From NCBI GenBank assembly GCA_021904315.1, contig CM038915.1:18538001-18602000 (forward strand): a stretch of DNA of 64,000 bases. Direction: 5' to 3'. This DNA is from Sphagnum magellanicum (taxonomy: Eukaryota; Streptophyta; Sphagnopsida; Sphagnales; Sphagnaceae). Positions 24,260 through 37,400 of this stretch are shown here, piece after piece (the first letter of the stretch is position 1; each line of letters opens with the position of its first letter). The notes beneath the pieces are model-generated. The model was not told the origin of the DNA. It was given only the letters and a program-made list of their open reading frames with translations, and did no database searches. Both the position numbers and the translations under genes were made by a program.

Positions 24260-26430
24260 AATTCAATTCATAAACCATTTTTCTTTTCTTAGACTCAATC
24301 ACAATTTCTTTTGGGGTTTTTCAAGTTTAATTTTTCAAAGTTAAATAAATGTGGGATGGACCTCCTTCATGCATGACTAACTTCCCTTTGTCCTTTTTAA
24401 CCTTCATAGCACCTTGGCTACCCTTTTTAACAACATTTCTAGTTGTTGTACATTTTGTTGACCAAACAAACAACAAAACTCAAAGTTGTTCGAAGATTTA
24501 AGATGTTTAATAAGAGGAGCCATGTTCAAACTTGAAACTCAAGTGCAATTCAATTTTCACAAAGTACAAAAAAATTTAGAAAGAAACACATGACGTGGAT
24601 AATGAACAATGCACACACATTTCAAGGATTAAACTTGCACACTTGTAAAAGAAAAATCCAATGTTGAATTCAAGGTAAAATTGACCAACAATTTTTAATT
24701 CAACAACTAGGATGCAATGCACTCTAGTCTTGCACACATGTGCACTATGAATCATGAAAAAACAACCTTGGTCTTCAAAAGTCAAAACTTGTAGCTTGAA
24801 AATCAAGAAGCCTTTAATCTTATTTACATGTTCAATTCCCTAAAAAAACATAAAAATAACTATAATAAACATAAGAAAAATAAAAGTGCACACAAATTTC
24901 CAAAAGAATGGCAACTCACAATTCACCTTGAAACACTAAAGGTTTTTTCATGATTTATCATTCTAAGAATCCTTGACTCCTTAGTCAATTGTAACTTGCA
25001 ACATTCTTCCACTGCCACCAACACTCAAGACAAGTTATAAGCACATTGCAATGTGCACAATAGTTACATTGCAACTAGTTACTGTGATTCAAAATTAATT
25101 TGTAAGTTTGCAACATTCTTCCTCCATCACCAACATTTAAAGCAAGAACATTCATGATTCAAAATACTTGTAAAATCTAGGGCAAATAAGAGGTCCATAA
25201 AGGAACTCAAGACTCACAAGATAAGGATCAATGTTTATTGGGTTGGCAAGCTACAACAATGTGAAGGGTTTAATGATGGTGAGGATCTCCCAATTTAGTT
25301 CAACATTTTTGCAATTAAATGGTTGAAATACACCTTAGCAAACAATTAGATGGCTATGAAAATGGTACTTTTAGCATCTTCATTCATTGTGGAATAGAAG
25401 TTTCTAGCAAAAAAGATTGGTTTTAAAGTAGTTATTAAATGCCAATGATGATGGTGCATAAGGGTTTTGGAGAAAAGGCGAAATTTTAAAACTTTTTTTC
25501 CTTTGTTGATGTGGGCTACCCTTGTCCAATGGGGAATTTTGGCGATAATTTGCGAAAAAAAAAACTATGTCAAAATGTCACAAGAAAATAAGTTCACCAC
25601 CACACTTTGCAAGTTGGTACATTTTTTCAATAAAAATTGAATTATTTTTATAGAATCCTTTGTGCTTGTCAATTTCACTAAGGCATGACTTTGATGTCAT
25701 GGAAAATAGACAATATTGCATTAAAGGTTTTTATTTTTATTTTTATGGAAATCATTATAAGCCTAAAAAATGATATTTTTTTCAAAATTCTAATGTTGAA
25801 TCATTAGCTAAGGCTAACATCCCAAGAGGGATTTAACATTAAATGATGATTTTTTTTATAACTTGTTTAAATAGTAAAAAAACTAGTTTAAAAAATGGTA
25901 CCAAATGCAAATCAAAGTCCAAATGGGATTGAATTTTTTGAAGTTTTTATGAATATGGTGATTTTTTCCCCAAAAAATGAAAATATTGTGGTAAAATATT
26001 CCCTTTTATTTTTTTATTTCTCATTTTGGCAAAATTTCACACCAAAAAAAAAAAAGTCCTAAATCATATTCTTGACTATAATAAATCTTTATATTAAGTA
26101 TTATTGTAGTACCTTGGTGGTTTTGGCGTTAAATAATTAAAATTTGAAATTGCTGAAATTTTTAATAATTGTTAAACAATAATGCCAAAATTTCAAAAAC
26201 GCTAAATTGACACATGCTGAATTTTTTGGCCATTTCAAATTGTTGAAGTCTTTGCAAGTAAAGGAGTAAGAAACCCATGTTCACACACTTTTGCAGTTTT
26301 GAAGTTTGGAGTTTTGGGTGGGGGGTGTCACTTCAATGCATTCACACTCACGTTTTCTTGGAGCAAAATTTTTCAACTATTGATCCTTTTTTTCTTTTTT
26401 TTCTTGCTATTATAGAATTAAAGAACAACT
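24260..26430. other. AT-rich intergenic DNA, no gene seen
   Basis: Short chance frames only. Around 25,480-26,230 phrases such as GGCGAAATTT, TTTTGGCAAAATTTC and GCCAAAATTTC recur, which suggests decayed copies of a repeat, but I cannot define a unit. Confidence 0.5.
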
Positions 26431-26433
26431 TCT

Positions 26434-27004
26434 ATGGCAATTGGTACAACAGCCTCCTTGACTAATGGTGGTGGACAATAAGGCACTACAATGAAGAGGA
26501 TGACAAATAACAACAAGGACTCCCAAGCTCCACCGCGAGGAAGAAAAACATGAGTCGAAGTTGATCAATTGCTTATGAAGATCAAGGATGTGAGAGATTG
26601 CGACCCAATACAAGTTAATCAATTGAATTATAATTTGTCACTACCTTAGGTGTTGCAAGTTGCTACTGCTATTGGTCGTTATGGATTCAAGCTCCTTTAC
26701 GATGCACCATCGTCAACAATTGGATACCAACAAGAGATTCAAGAGCTTTTCCTTTCACTATGTGGTCAACTTTCAGTGCAACAAGTAGCACATGAAGAAT
26801 CTTCCTTGTCCATATAATTACACATAATTATGTCACCGTCAAGGAACACTAGTCACAAAAGTAGCAACAACAAAAGCTTAAAATCAGAATGGTGTTGTTG
26901 AGTGGCCAAGCTCCTAGTGGTTACAATGTCAATACAAGAATCTTCAACTACTTACAACAACATGCTTACGAGAATAACATTATGTATGGATTCAAGGGCA
27001 GTTG
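26434..27004 (+). pseudogene. PFP beta-subunit-like pseudogene fragment (pyrophosphate-fructose-6-phosphate 1-phosphotransferase)
   Basis: The frame starting at ATG 26,434 reads as the N-terminal part of a PFP beta-like protein: IQVNQLNYNLSLP, then VLQVATA, FKLLYDAP, and EIQELFLSLCGQLSVQ, comparable with the LP.YRP.LP.VL, FKL and EI..LFP..YGQP.V stretches of plant PFP beta. After one change of frame (before 26,874) it continues as LKIRMVLLSGQAPSGYN, then IFNYLQQHAYENN and MYGFKG. This corresponds to the phosphofructokinase nucleotide-binding stretch VGVVLSGGQAPGGHN...IFDYLQ...LYGFKGGPAG. Homology ends near 27,004. There are in-frame stops in the first part and the glycolytic Gly-Gly is altered. 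About 180 residues run without a visible intron, although plant PFP genes have many, so a processed (retro) copy is likely. No poly(A) tail follows because the copy is 3'-truncated. Confidence 0.75.
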
Positions 27005-28784
27005 AATATTAAACCTTTTCAATATTTTAAAAGGTCAATTTTTTATAATTAAAAAATGAAGTGCCAAACAAGAATCTTTAAAATAAAATAATTATTCAAT
27101 AGTGGAGTGCCAAAGTTGCCAGGTATTACGATATACCAATTTGTAACCATTTGGAAGTTGAAGACTAATCCCAAATAGATATCACTTTGTTTTGTTGTCT
27201 TTAAATGACTTCCTCATTTACAAGGGGGTCCAAACATGATAAAGTATGCAAAAAAAGTAAACCAAAAAAAATTTAATTTCAAAAAAATCTCTTTTCAACA
27301 TTAACATTAAAAAAATATTAAAAACCTATTTAAATTGCATTTTGAATCCATACATCACTTCATTGAGTTTATTATAAGTTTTACATAAAGTTTGAAGAAT
27401 TTCTATTTAGGAAAAATGGATGAAAAGTATGTTCTAAATTGGTTGGTTGTTCAAATTTTCCATAATATTTTTACATTAAAATTTTAATAGATTATGACTA
27501 GAATATGAAAAGTTGGAACTATATCCATACACAATAGGCCTTCATCAACTTGAAAATATAATACTTCCAATTGATGTTTTATTTTCATGTACTTGTAACT
27601 CAATTTTGTAGAACTATGACACATACTTTTCTAGTTACATTTCAAAAAAATGCACCTACATGCATATTAAAACCTATGTTTCTTCAATATTATGCAATGG
27701 AGTCAAAGAACTTATAACTTTTTATTATTGACTTAAATAATATTCATGGTTTCAATACATTAAAAAATATTTTTATGGATATTTTCCAAAAAAATAGTTA
27801 TGTTTTTTATTAGCATACTTTACCATGCTTATGCCCAAGGGGTCAAATATTATCCCATGATTTAATTTCAACTAAAAAGGACTCCATTTGCCAAAATATA
27901 ATTCCTCAAACACTATCAAAGACTCAAACTTCATTTGCAAATGAAAAAATTTACGATTACCAATTACATTAAACTACAAAGGCTATTGGTGTTTTGAGTA
28001 AATTCCATTATGGAACATTGGCAAAGTTTCCTTGATAATCCACCACTATTCATAATTTGTTGACATCAAGATCAAAGGATCCAGTTTTTGCTTTAATTGT
28101 TTTATTGTGTAAACCTCATTTTGTATTAATTATGGACCTCAAATTCTTTTCCTATGGCTTATTTCAAACTTAAAAATTTCCAAAGCTTCAACATAATTGA
28201 AGGTTAGGGGATATGATTTTGGGTACAATAAAATCATCAAACTTTACAAGATGTCAAGCCTTGTTTTGACCTTTTAGCTTTTTTGCATTGTAAGATTTTT
28301 AAAAATGCACATTGAAGTTGCGCATTGTTGAACACACCTTCAACATTACTTGATCAACATTTAGATATTTTAGCATTAAAATCTTCTATAAATGAAAATA
28401 ATTTAGTAGCAACATAACCAACTTGGTCATAAAACATGACAAAATTAAAAATATTCATTAAAAAAATAAATTGACATTCAATGAAATGTGAAATTCCTTT
28501 TAGTTCCAACATTGGTGATAAAACTAATTTCAACTTAAGTTAGATGCAACTTTGTGTTCATTTCATTGTTGTTACCAACTATAACAAAATTTTGAATAAT
28601 CATATGCAATAAATGTTTGGTGATAATATTTAACATTCAAATTAAATTTTAAAAATCATTTTGTGGAAAATATTGTTTAAGATTCTTTCATGGGTTGAAG
28701 GTTAAAATTAGGGTCCAAAAAGTTTTTTTTGAAAGAAATTATTAATGGAACTAAATTGATAGGCATCCTTAGGCTAATTTCAAC
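27005..28784. other. AT-rich intergenic DNA, no gene seen
   Basis: No open frame above about 60 codons, and no recognisable element. Confidence 0.6.
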
Positions 28785-28975
28785 TTAATTGGACATTATT
28801 TCAAGGAACTTTTAAAATGTAACCAATAGACATAAATGTGGTGACAAACTACAAAAAAAAAAAAATCTATTGGCAAATGTTTTAAGAAAAAAAGGGAATT
28901 TGTGACAAAGTATTCCATTTTCATAAAATTGTGTTGCCTTTTGGCGATTTTTCTCCAAAACATAAACTAGTTCAA
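28785..28975 (+). repeat. Dispersed repeat R1, copy 2
   Basis: Same ordered phrases as 19,480-19,675 (GACATTATTTCAAGGAACT, GACATAAATG, A run, AAGGGAATTTG, ATTCCATTTTCA, CCTTTTGGCGATTTTTCTCC), diverged by substitutions and small indels. Confidence 0.7.
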
Positions 28976-31400
28976 AGGCAAGGAAGTTCTGCCTTCATTT
29001 ACAAATACCCTTCTTATTTGTTGGTAATATAATAATTTTATAGGTTTGACAATTAGTTGCCAAATAATAATTATTTCATTTGGGTGAATGCAGTACATTG
29101 GCTCATATCAACAAAAATTACACTCCCTATAAGTCCATACAAGATTATTTAAAATGATTCAAATGAACATGGTCATTACTTTAAAAAATGTTATTATTTT
29201 AATCTTTGAATAATATATGTGCAATCACTTATAAACCTTCCCAAATCTATGTGAAAACTTGTATTTAATGTAGCTAATGTCATTTTTTAATTTGAAAGTC
29301 CTAAAAGAAAATGTCACAAAGTTCATATGAATAATGACACATGTAAAGCTTTGAAAAACATATGTTTTTGGGACAAGGAAATTGAAAAAAAAACAAAAAT
29401 TACAACTCATATGGACTTACGAAAATACGGTCAAATTTTAACCATTCAAAAATCCTTAATTATTAAATGGCTATGGTTTTCACGAAAAAGATTTCTCATA
29501 TCATTTTGTATTACATTATATTTGAATCTCAATAACAAATTTGGAATGTAAATCAATATAATTTTTTCCATTTTGTGATGTTCGAGTCAAATGATTAGTC
29601 CATATTTTTTGACTTTAAAAATCCATTATTACTAACAAATGAATTTTTTAATCAATAAATAACCAAACAATTCTCTTCATAATGAATTTGTTAGTTTAAA
29701 TTGAAGTCCCAATTAGTAGATTTAAGGATATATTAATCACCATATGCATTTAAATAAAGGGTACCCATGAAAAAACCACCATTTCATCACAAAAATGAGC
29801 TACCATAACTTGCATCTGCCCATTTTTCAAAATCCACTTTGATGATAATAACAATAATTTATGGAATTTTGGCAATAAATATAAATAATTTCTTTAATAG
29901 GTTCCCTAAACTCTAAACTTATGACATAATGACATTATTTTTGTATTTTTCCCTCCATAATTTCCTTAAATTGTAGCATTGCAAATATATATATTTTGAA
30001 AATTTTGACATATTAGAAAATAATTTAATTATCATTGAACTTGAAAAGGTACTATAACAATTAATGTCTTTTTTTTTAGCAATTTTTTTTAGTAAACAAA
30101 AAAAATGCTTTGAGCACCTTCACCATGTTGTCTTCAATTTGCAACTTTAGTGGATTTTTATGCCATCTTTTACAAACTCATTTTTGTCACCTCCCTAAAT
30201 TTGACCCCTGCACTTTACAAGTAAGTTGTGTAGCTTGTGTACTTGTGTACACTAAACACTAATTCTAATAATGGGTGACAAATGCCTAAGGTGAAGAGTC
30301 AAGATTTTGGAGTTTTGATCAAAAGGTAAAGCCACCAATTCTCAAGAAGCAAAGTCTTTAAGGTGATTGGGGGCTCGGACTTTAATTAAAGTTTGTTGTT
30401 GTAGAACTTGCACATTGGAACAATGCAAGCAAGTCAAGAATTTAAGTTCTAGTTGACAAATTGTTGAAGTTGTTATTCACCCCATGTTTTGGGTTTTTGT
30501 TCATCCATTCCACATTTCACTTTGTGCTTTTGAACTTGCACTTTGTTTCAAATGTTGCAATCCCAATTCTCATTGTATCAATTGCCAATTGTAACATTGT
30601 GTTCTTGTGTAGATTGTGCATGGAAATATTTTTGCCATTGACTTCCTATGTGAATCACACATCATGATTCCCAACACTTGTTGCGATGCATTATGCTACC
30701 ATCAATTTCTTGTGTCAATTGCACATGCCACATCTTGATTTCCAAATCCCAATCCCCTTCTTGTTTTTTTGTTGTTGAATTGTGGAATGGATTTAAGGTT
30801 ATGTTTTTTACTTTTGTTTTGCAATTGGTTTTGTTGTATTTTGTTTCACATCCTAATTCCTTGTAGTTGTATGAAGTTTTACTTTTCTTATTGTCATCAC
30901 AATTCACCATTGAACTTATGTGCAAATTGTTGAACACACCTTACACCTTTTTTTTTTGTTGATATCAACTATCAAGCTTGTTGTTTTTGAGTTTAATGTG
31001 AGTTTGGAATTTGGCATATGATTATCAATCACATTCGTAATGCCTCCATTGAAGGTACTTGAAAACTTTCGCTAAATAATAATTTTTAATGGCAAAGTTC
31101 CATTGCAAAAACCTCAAGATGTTTTGGATCTAGCCCCAAGTTTTTTGGAAAATCTTCATCCATGCCATATCCTTGGGTCAAATAAAACTTCATCTTTCAA
31201 CCAAATTGCATTGCATCCTTTAGCAATAGTGAATTGGCACCTATAGATCGAGTTGTAGAATCCACCATTGAAAATTAACAATGAAAACAAGCCCAATATG
31301 ATGCACATCATACATTTTAGGACTTATAGGCAATGAAATACAAATGGGTTAAATATATTGTTGGAAATGATGGTTTAATATATGTTGTGAAATTGTAAAG
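28976..31400. other. AT-rich intergenic DNA, no gene seen
   Basis: Short frames at 30,461-30,667 (+) and 30,662-30,937 (-) have hydrophobic or low-complexity products that match nothing I know. The stretch 30,180-30,460 has more balanced composition and could be part of an old element, without further support. Confidence 0.5.
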
Positions 31401-31429
31401 GTGTGTTCAAAGGTTGAAAACAGGATAAG

Positions 31430-33225
31430 TTGCTTCTTTCAAAGCTTGATAGCCTTTTTGATACATTGGTAAAAGGAAAGAAAAAGTTTCAAAACTTGGC
31501 ATTCAAATTTAGGGAAATTCTATTTTTCTAAGGACTACCAACATGTTAAAAATGAAGCTATCCTTGCAAGTATGGCAAGAGAGAATGTGTATTTCATCTT
31601 ATTACACAAGGGGATGGGAATTATGGCAAGTGAAACCTTGTCCAATTCAAACATGTTTTGCATTTGTAGATGGAGGAAAGGCCAACGATGGACTTTGAAC
31701 GTTTGAAAGGTTTATTCAAACAATTAAATATGAGAAACAACCAAAAACACTAAAGCAACACATCAAGGTTTTCAATGGTTGAACATTTGCACCATGTGGT
31801 GTTATGTGCCACCAAAGTGGTTGTGAATTCCTCTAGCTATGTTGGTCTTAGTTATAATGGAATCACAACTTGAGACAACCAATCTTGGGCTAATTTCCAT
31901 GTTTATGTGGTTTGAGATTGGAAAAAGGTACTTATATTATTGTCTTTCAAGTGTGTTCATGATGGTGCAAATGTAGACAATATAACTCAATTGATCATTG
32001 AGGCATTGATAATTGGAGTGCATTGAGCAAAAAGGACATGACTAAGAAACTAATTTCATCTAGAGTTAATGGGATCATTGTTTTTCAAGGCATCCACAAT
32101 GGTGTGAAAATGCAAATTCAAGAGAAATATGCACCACACAAACATGGCAATGCAAACCCTAAGCCATTTATCTTTAATTTCAAGGTCAAAAAGTCTACTA
32201 CAACAATTGTATGCATATTTCACTTGTAGCCCCTTAAATGCCACCTTGAAATTCAAAAGCTAGTAAAAATGATGGAAACAAAGGGGAATAAAAAATTTGA
32301 AAAAATTGCACACTAAATGGATCAATATGCTTGTTCTAGTGAAATGAGTGACTAGAGGAATATCACACATTATTAATCAAGATGGTTGATGTGCTAAAAC
32401 AAGTAAAGGTTGTTCAAGCTTGAATCACTTGGTGGATGTTCCATAGCTTCACCTCATTGATGGAGTATAGGAATGAAGGCATTGTTTTGAAGTGGATCAT
32501 AGATCCAACCACAATGATTGACCACATGGTTTTTGAGTGGTATGGGCAACACACATGGGCTAGACATCAAGATTTGACCACTAATGTTCAAATTTGGGTT
32601 ATTAGACAAATGTTTTGAGATGTGATTCTTTCGATGAAGCAACAATGTTGCACTACTACTATGGTCCTTGTAGATGAGTTGGAGGCTAGGTTTCCTATCC
32701 AAATTGTAATGAAAGCCTTGGGACTAATAGTTTAAGAAGATGTTCAAACATTGTTTCTCCAAACACTTGGAGGTCTTTAAAGCTATATATGGCATTTCAA
32801 GGATAATGAATGCAAGGTACAAGTGCCACCCTTGCTAAATCCACAACACTTGGATTTACAAAACAACCTTTTCAAGGTCACCATGAAAAACAATACAAAA
32901 GTCGCATTGAAGGAACTATGTGACATAAACCCTATCACTAAGTTGTGGCAAGATATAACATCATCCTTTCTTCTCACTTTCAAAATCCTAGTGTATATAA
33001 AGGTAGCACAAGTTGTTGCCCAAATGATTGATAGTTTTGAAGGCAAATGGTGTTTTTTTACACTTTGCTTCACAAAGAATAAGATGTGTAATAGGCTAAC
33101 CAATCATCTAAATCTAGAAATGCACAAGTTTGCTTAAAAGATTTTCACCTTGAAAAGCTTTCCTTACCATGAAGCCATTCTTGCTTGGAAGAAGGAAATG
33201 AAATGGCATGCTTATAATACATGAA
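31430..33225 (+). mobile_element. hAT-type DNA transposon relic (DUF4371/ZMYM-like transposase), copy 2
   Basis: The plus strand carries, in order, NQSWANFHVYVV (about 31,878-31,914) and LSKKDMTKKLIS..VNGIIVFQGIHNGVK..IQEKYAPH (32,020-32,140), the latter comparable with the DGA..M.G...GV....KE stretch of hAT transposases. LEIQKLVKMMETKGNK (about 32,246-32,295) aligns with the SPKKHLKFNKLVEIMETQGNK region of copy 1, and a YGQHTWARH motif (about 32,541-32,567) also has a counterpart in copy 1 (CNGQHTWVKH, about 21,270). It ends with a hAT C-terminal dimerisation segment: EGKWCFFTLCFTKNKMCNRL, TNHLNLEMHKFA, then FTLKSFPYHEAILAWKKEM (33,037-33,201). Many stops and frame changes mean it is not functional. 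Ends and terminal inverted repeats were not identified. Confidence 0.75.
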
Positions 33226-33450
33226 TGGTCACTTAAGTTTGATGGTTTTGTGGCGAATCACACTTGTCATTTGATTGCTGCATATTTAGGATGTGTGTGA
33301 TTGCAACTAAGTGCTACTTCCATCAACTTTGATGGCAACAAGTTGTGCTGCTACTATGTTTACAAGGTGACAAGTTAGTTGTAGCTTACTGGATTCTGTT
33401 TCACAAGCCATGGGCCATGGCATTTGTAATCCGAAGCCTGGACTCTACAG

Positions 33451-33507
33451 ACAATGGACACAAGAGGAACAAAGCTACAAACAATGGACACAAGAGGAGC
33501 AAGCTAC
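33451..33507. repeat. Tandem duplication (about 30 bp, two copies)
   Basis: ACAATGGACACAAGAGGA(A/G)C followed by (AA)AGCTACA occurs at 33,451-33,480 and again at 33,481-33,507. Confidence 0.8.
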
Positions 33508-33599
33508 AGGGTTGGACTTGGGTGGTTAGTTCCAGACACTCAAAAACTTGTGCAATGTACAAGTTCATTTCTCAAATGAGATAAATTGTTAACAAAATC

Positions 33600-34469
33600 T
33601 GAAAACTATAGCCACTTAATTGATAAGAAATACCCAAGGTGGCTGAATGACACATACTAACCCAAAGTAGCCAGTCCATATGCACCCACCAAAAGCGATT
33701 GTACCTGGTTGTGCATGATATGTTAAAAATAATAATAACTAAATTCCTTACTTCAAATTCTGCAGCTTGCTGTAATATTTCAGCTCACTAAACAGGGGTC
33801 ACGCACTAGTGCTACTTCCTCTCAATTTGTCTTACCACCTCTCGGTTCCAATACTCTACTATCGAGGTAAATACTATAGAAATTCAATGCCTTTCTCTCT
33901 CTATATTTAAGGTTTTTATGCTCGTGTTGAAGGTCTCTTATGCTATATAGATTTAAGTCCAATTATGCACAAAAGACTTAAAACTCATTGAAGCTTCCTT
34001 TACTTTCAACATCAAACAGAAATAGTATCACCATCAGAAAACTGGAACATTATTCAGTACCACCTTAGAAAGAGCACATCAAGACTACAATAGAGACTAC
34101 TTGTGTCATTATTACTGGTTTTGTCTACTCACTGCTTCTGCTCTGACGTAAAAGGGGAGAAATCCCTGACAGACAGCACAAGTCTCAGATTACCCTGGCA
34201 GAATCTGAGCTAGACAGATACACAGTACAGAAATCCACATCGTAGTGAAACCTGCGGCCGTTTAAGCATCACCTTTGACAATTTGAGATGAAATTCATAA
34301 CTTCTGATTACTGTGAGAAAAACCCATTATCAAGAACACATGGTGAGTGAATGACAGAAAAACGAACAGCTTGAAGTGAAAGGAGTGTCCTACACCCAAC
34401 CATTATATTTAGACCACCTTGAAAATAAAGGATGTGAAGGTGAGCTCCTCCCACCTCTATAGAAGACTT
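33600..34469 (-). other. 3' flank, probably including the 3' UTR of the LRR gene
   Basis: Composition returns to near gene-like levels from about 33,750. The LRR stop codon is at 34,470-34,472. TTTATTTTC on the minus strand (plus 34,422-34,430) gives no clear polyadenylation signal in the correct place, so the transcript end is not defined. No separate gene seen. Confidence 0.4.
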
Positions 34470-37400
34470 TCATGCAAAAGGACTGTCTACAGGCCGCAAA
34501 CCATACTCATATATGGATCCATCACTCCTGGTGCGATTCATGCCATTTCTAGGAGCCAAAACCATCCAGTCTGGACTTACCTCAACAGGTCTGGATTCCA
34601 CAGCTGGAGTCTGCAACCAAATTCCTGGAGACTGCAGGGCATGCTCCTTGTTTCCAGAATGTCGCCGCTGCTGGTGGTGGTGGCTATGATGATACTCCTG
34701 CTGCTTGTGGATTGCCTCTTTTGTCAAAGTGTTCCGAGAATAACCTCCTGGCACTATGTTTAAAGAGTGGGCCCCCTTTTCTCCATTCCGAATCTTTCCT
34801 TGAGAGGTGGATGCAACAGGAACCATGCTCGATCCACCTTTAGGAACCTTGCTTCCCCTTGCTGGGTGATGATGACTGGGAGTGCCCAATGCTGCTCGTG
34901 CCACACTGTCAACTGCCACATCTCGTGCATAGACAGCCTTCACAGCTTGTTTGTTCAAGTATAAAATGTGTGGAGCCAGGCCAGTCACAAGCTTCCGAAG
35001 AGGTTCCTCACCAAGATTGCTGTTCAATGCATTGCCAAGCAGATTGAGAGCCTGGAGAGAATTGTAATTAGCAGCCAGCTGGCTTATGGCCTTGGTTGTG
35101 GTCAGCTTATTGAAGCTCAAGTCCAGCAGACTCAGCTTCAGAAGTCGATGTAACCCTTCAATTTCACTGATCTTGTTTCCAGCTAAGTAAAGCTCCCGGA
35201 GAGAAGAGCAGCCTGCCAGACCTGAGGCACTCAATAACCAAATTTGTACAGGTCATCAATAGCTGACCTGATGCCTACAAAGCAGGGAAATAATCAATAC
35301 AGCACAGTTCCAAACAAGGAAAACACAAAACACCTTGTGGAACCTAGGGTGATGCAACAGACAACATACAAGATGCATTGCAATACCAGATGAACTAGAA
35401 CAGCAAAACCCACAAGGACAATGTCCATAGAAGTTCCATTGATATTTTCAAGTCTTTTTCAATGAACCAGACAGGATGCAGACTGAATTTAACCAGCCTA
35501 ATATTATCAACAAGGGCAAACAGGACACCACTGACCATGTCCAATACGTGAGATGCGATTGTGTGACAAGTTAAGCACCCGCAATCGAGTAAGTTCCCGC
35601 AAGCCTTCAATTACTACAATTTTGTTGTGTGATAGGTCAAGTGAGTGCAGACTTCGTGGAAGTGATCCTGGTGTTAGACGGACTGCAACAAAACCAAAAA
35701 TATAAGATTATACACCCTGAAACATGGATCATGCAGAGTCTCAAAACTATTTGTTGGTAAATGTGATCAGGATCCCCTAGCATCCTCAAATAAATTTGGC
35801 ACATGCAGTTCCAGAATGCAACTCAAGTCTAAGTGCTGGGTTGTAGAAAACTGTCAAAGCTTCTTGGTGTGAGATTGCACGATGCCTACCCACAAGCATT
35901 TCTATCTACAACCCAGAAAGTCCATCTGCAACAAGAGCTTACCAATGTGGTTTGCCGAGAGGTTGAGGGTCTTCAAACTGTTGTACAATGCAAGAGGTGG
36001 AATGATTCGCAGTCCCACTCCAGAAAAGTATGCAACAGTTGACAACGGATTCACGGATCGAGCAACCAAAGCTGCCATTTCAGCGTCACCACCCAACAAT
36101 CCATCACTATGGTGTGCTATCAATCCATCCCCATCAATGTTCAGTTGAGGGGCAGATTGCACTCTGGTGCTGAAAAAGGTCAATGCAGGTGGTGCAGGTG
36201 AACATGGCTCTCTGAGCCCCTGTTCATCATTCTCTATGTCTTCGTCAACATCCACAGCAGCAAAGTCAATGCTGTTCACCCACTCTTCAACATGACTAAG
36301 GTCAGGTTTATGGGGAATGTACAACTTCCGGTCCCCCACAGTGTCTATCACTGTCACAGCTGTCAATGATGATGCAGCAACTGGTGGTGCACTGGAATCA
36401 AAATTATTCATGCTCATGTCAACAGCACACTCTTCCATGTTCTTCTTGATATCCTTCCCAATGGCATTCCCATCTCCAACACTTGTCTTGTCTTTTAAAG
36501 AATGGTCTGGTAAGAACAGTGGACAGGGCCTACCATTGCAGTAGTCCACTTCTGAGCCATAACCCATTGGGCCATTTGATGCAACTCCTGACAGTAATCC
36601 AGGTACCCTGCGGTGGATGTTCCGATGAGTGAAAAGGAAGCCCTTCCACCATGGTTTGCGATGCTTTCCTTCCTTGGAGAAGTTCAGGTTGAGTATCCTA
36701 TCCTTGGCATCCTGTAGGGCACTTTCAGAATGCGAAGTGCTCATTGGAACAGCTTTGAAGACAACATCTGACATATTCATATTATGGACCTCAGCAAAAG
36801 AGCCACTTCCACAAGATGCCCTCATTACCTGGTGCCCAGTCATTGAACTAGTCACATGTTGAGAGCCACATTCACTTAGAACACTTTTACCCTGCATCTC
36901 CACAACTGGGAGGTTTTCTGATTGGTGGCCCAACTTAGTTCCTGGATCAAAATATGGAGTGCAAGCCATTTCTGAATCTTTGCAGTTGTAGACACCAGGA
37001 TCACTAACATATTCATTACCAACCTCCAAACAAACTTCACCTTCTGAAAAGTGCCTTACATCACCACCATTACATTTTGTTGCACCATTTGACTGAGTTT
37101 GATAGTACCTAGCGCTGTCATTGACAAGAATATGACCTGGAGCAGTATCTTCTGCAACAATTTCATTGGCACCTTCTAGGAAACTCTGGTCACTTTCACA
37201 TTCCTTTACATCTGATGCACCTGCTACATAAAACCACAGCACATCTCAACACAGGAGTTTTCATGGTCCTGCAGCACCAGATCACTGCTTTGACATATGA
37301 CAAGTTTGCAGGTCAGTAAGGCACAGACCATATTCAGCAAAACAAATTCCTTAGCCCAGGTGACAAACAAAAGAAAGAGTCTTTCACTACAATCAATAAA

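Noticed and set aside
33345-33584. 79-codon plus frame
   Set aside because: Includes a tandem duplication and has no family resemblance.
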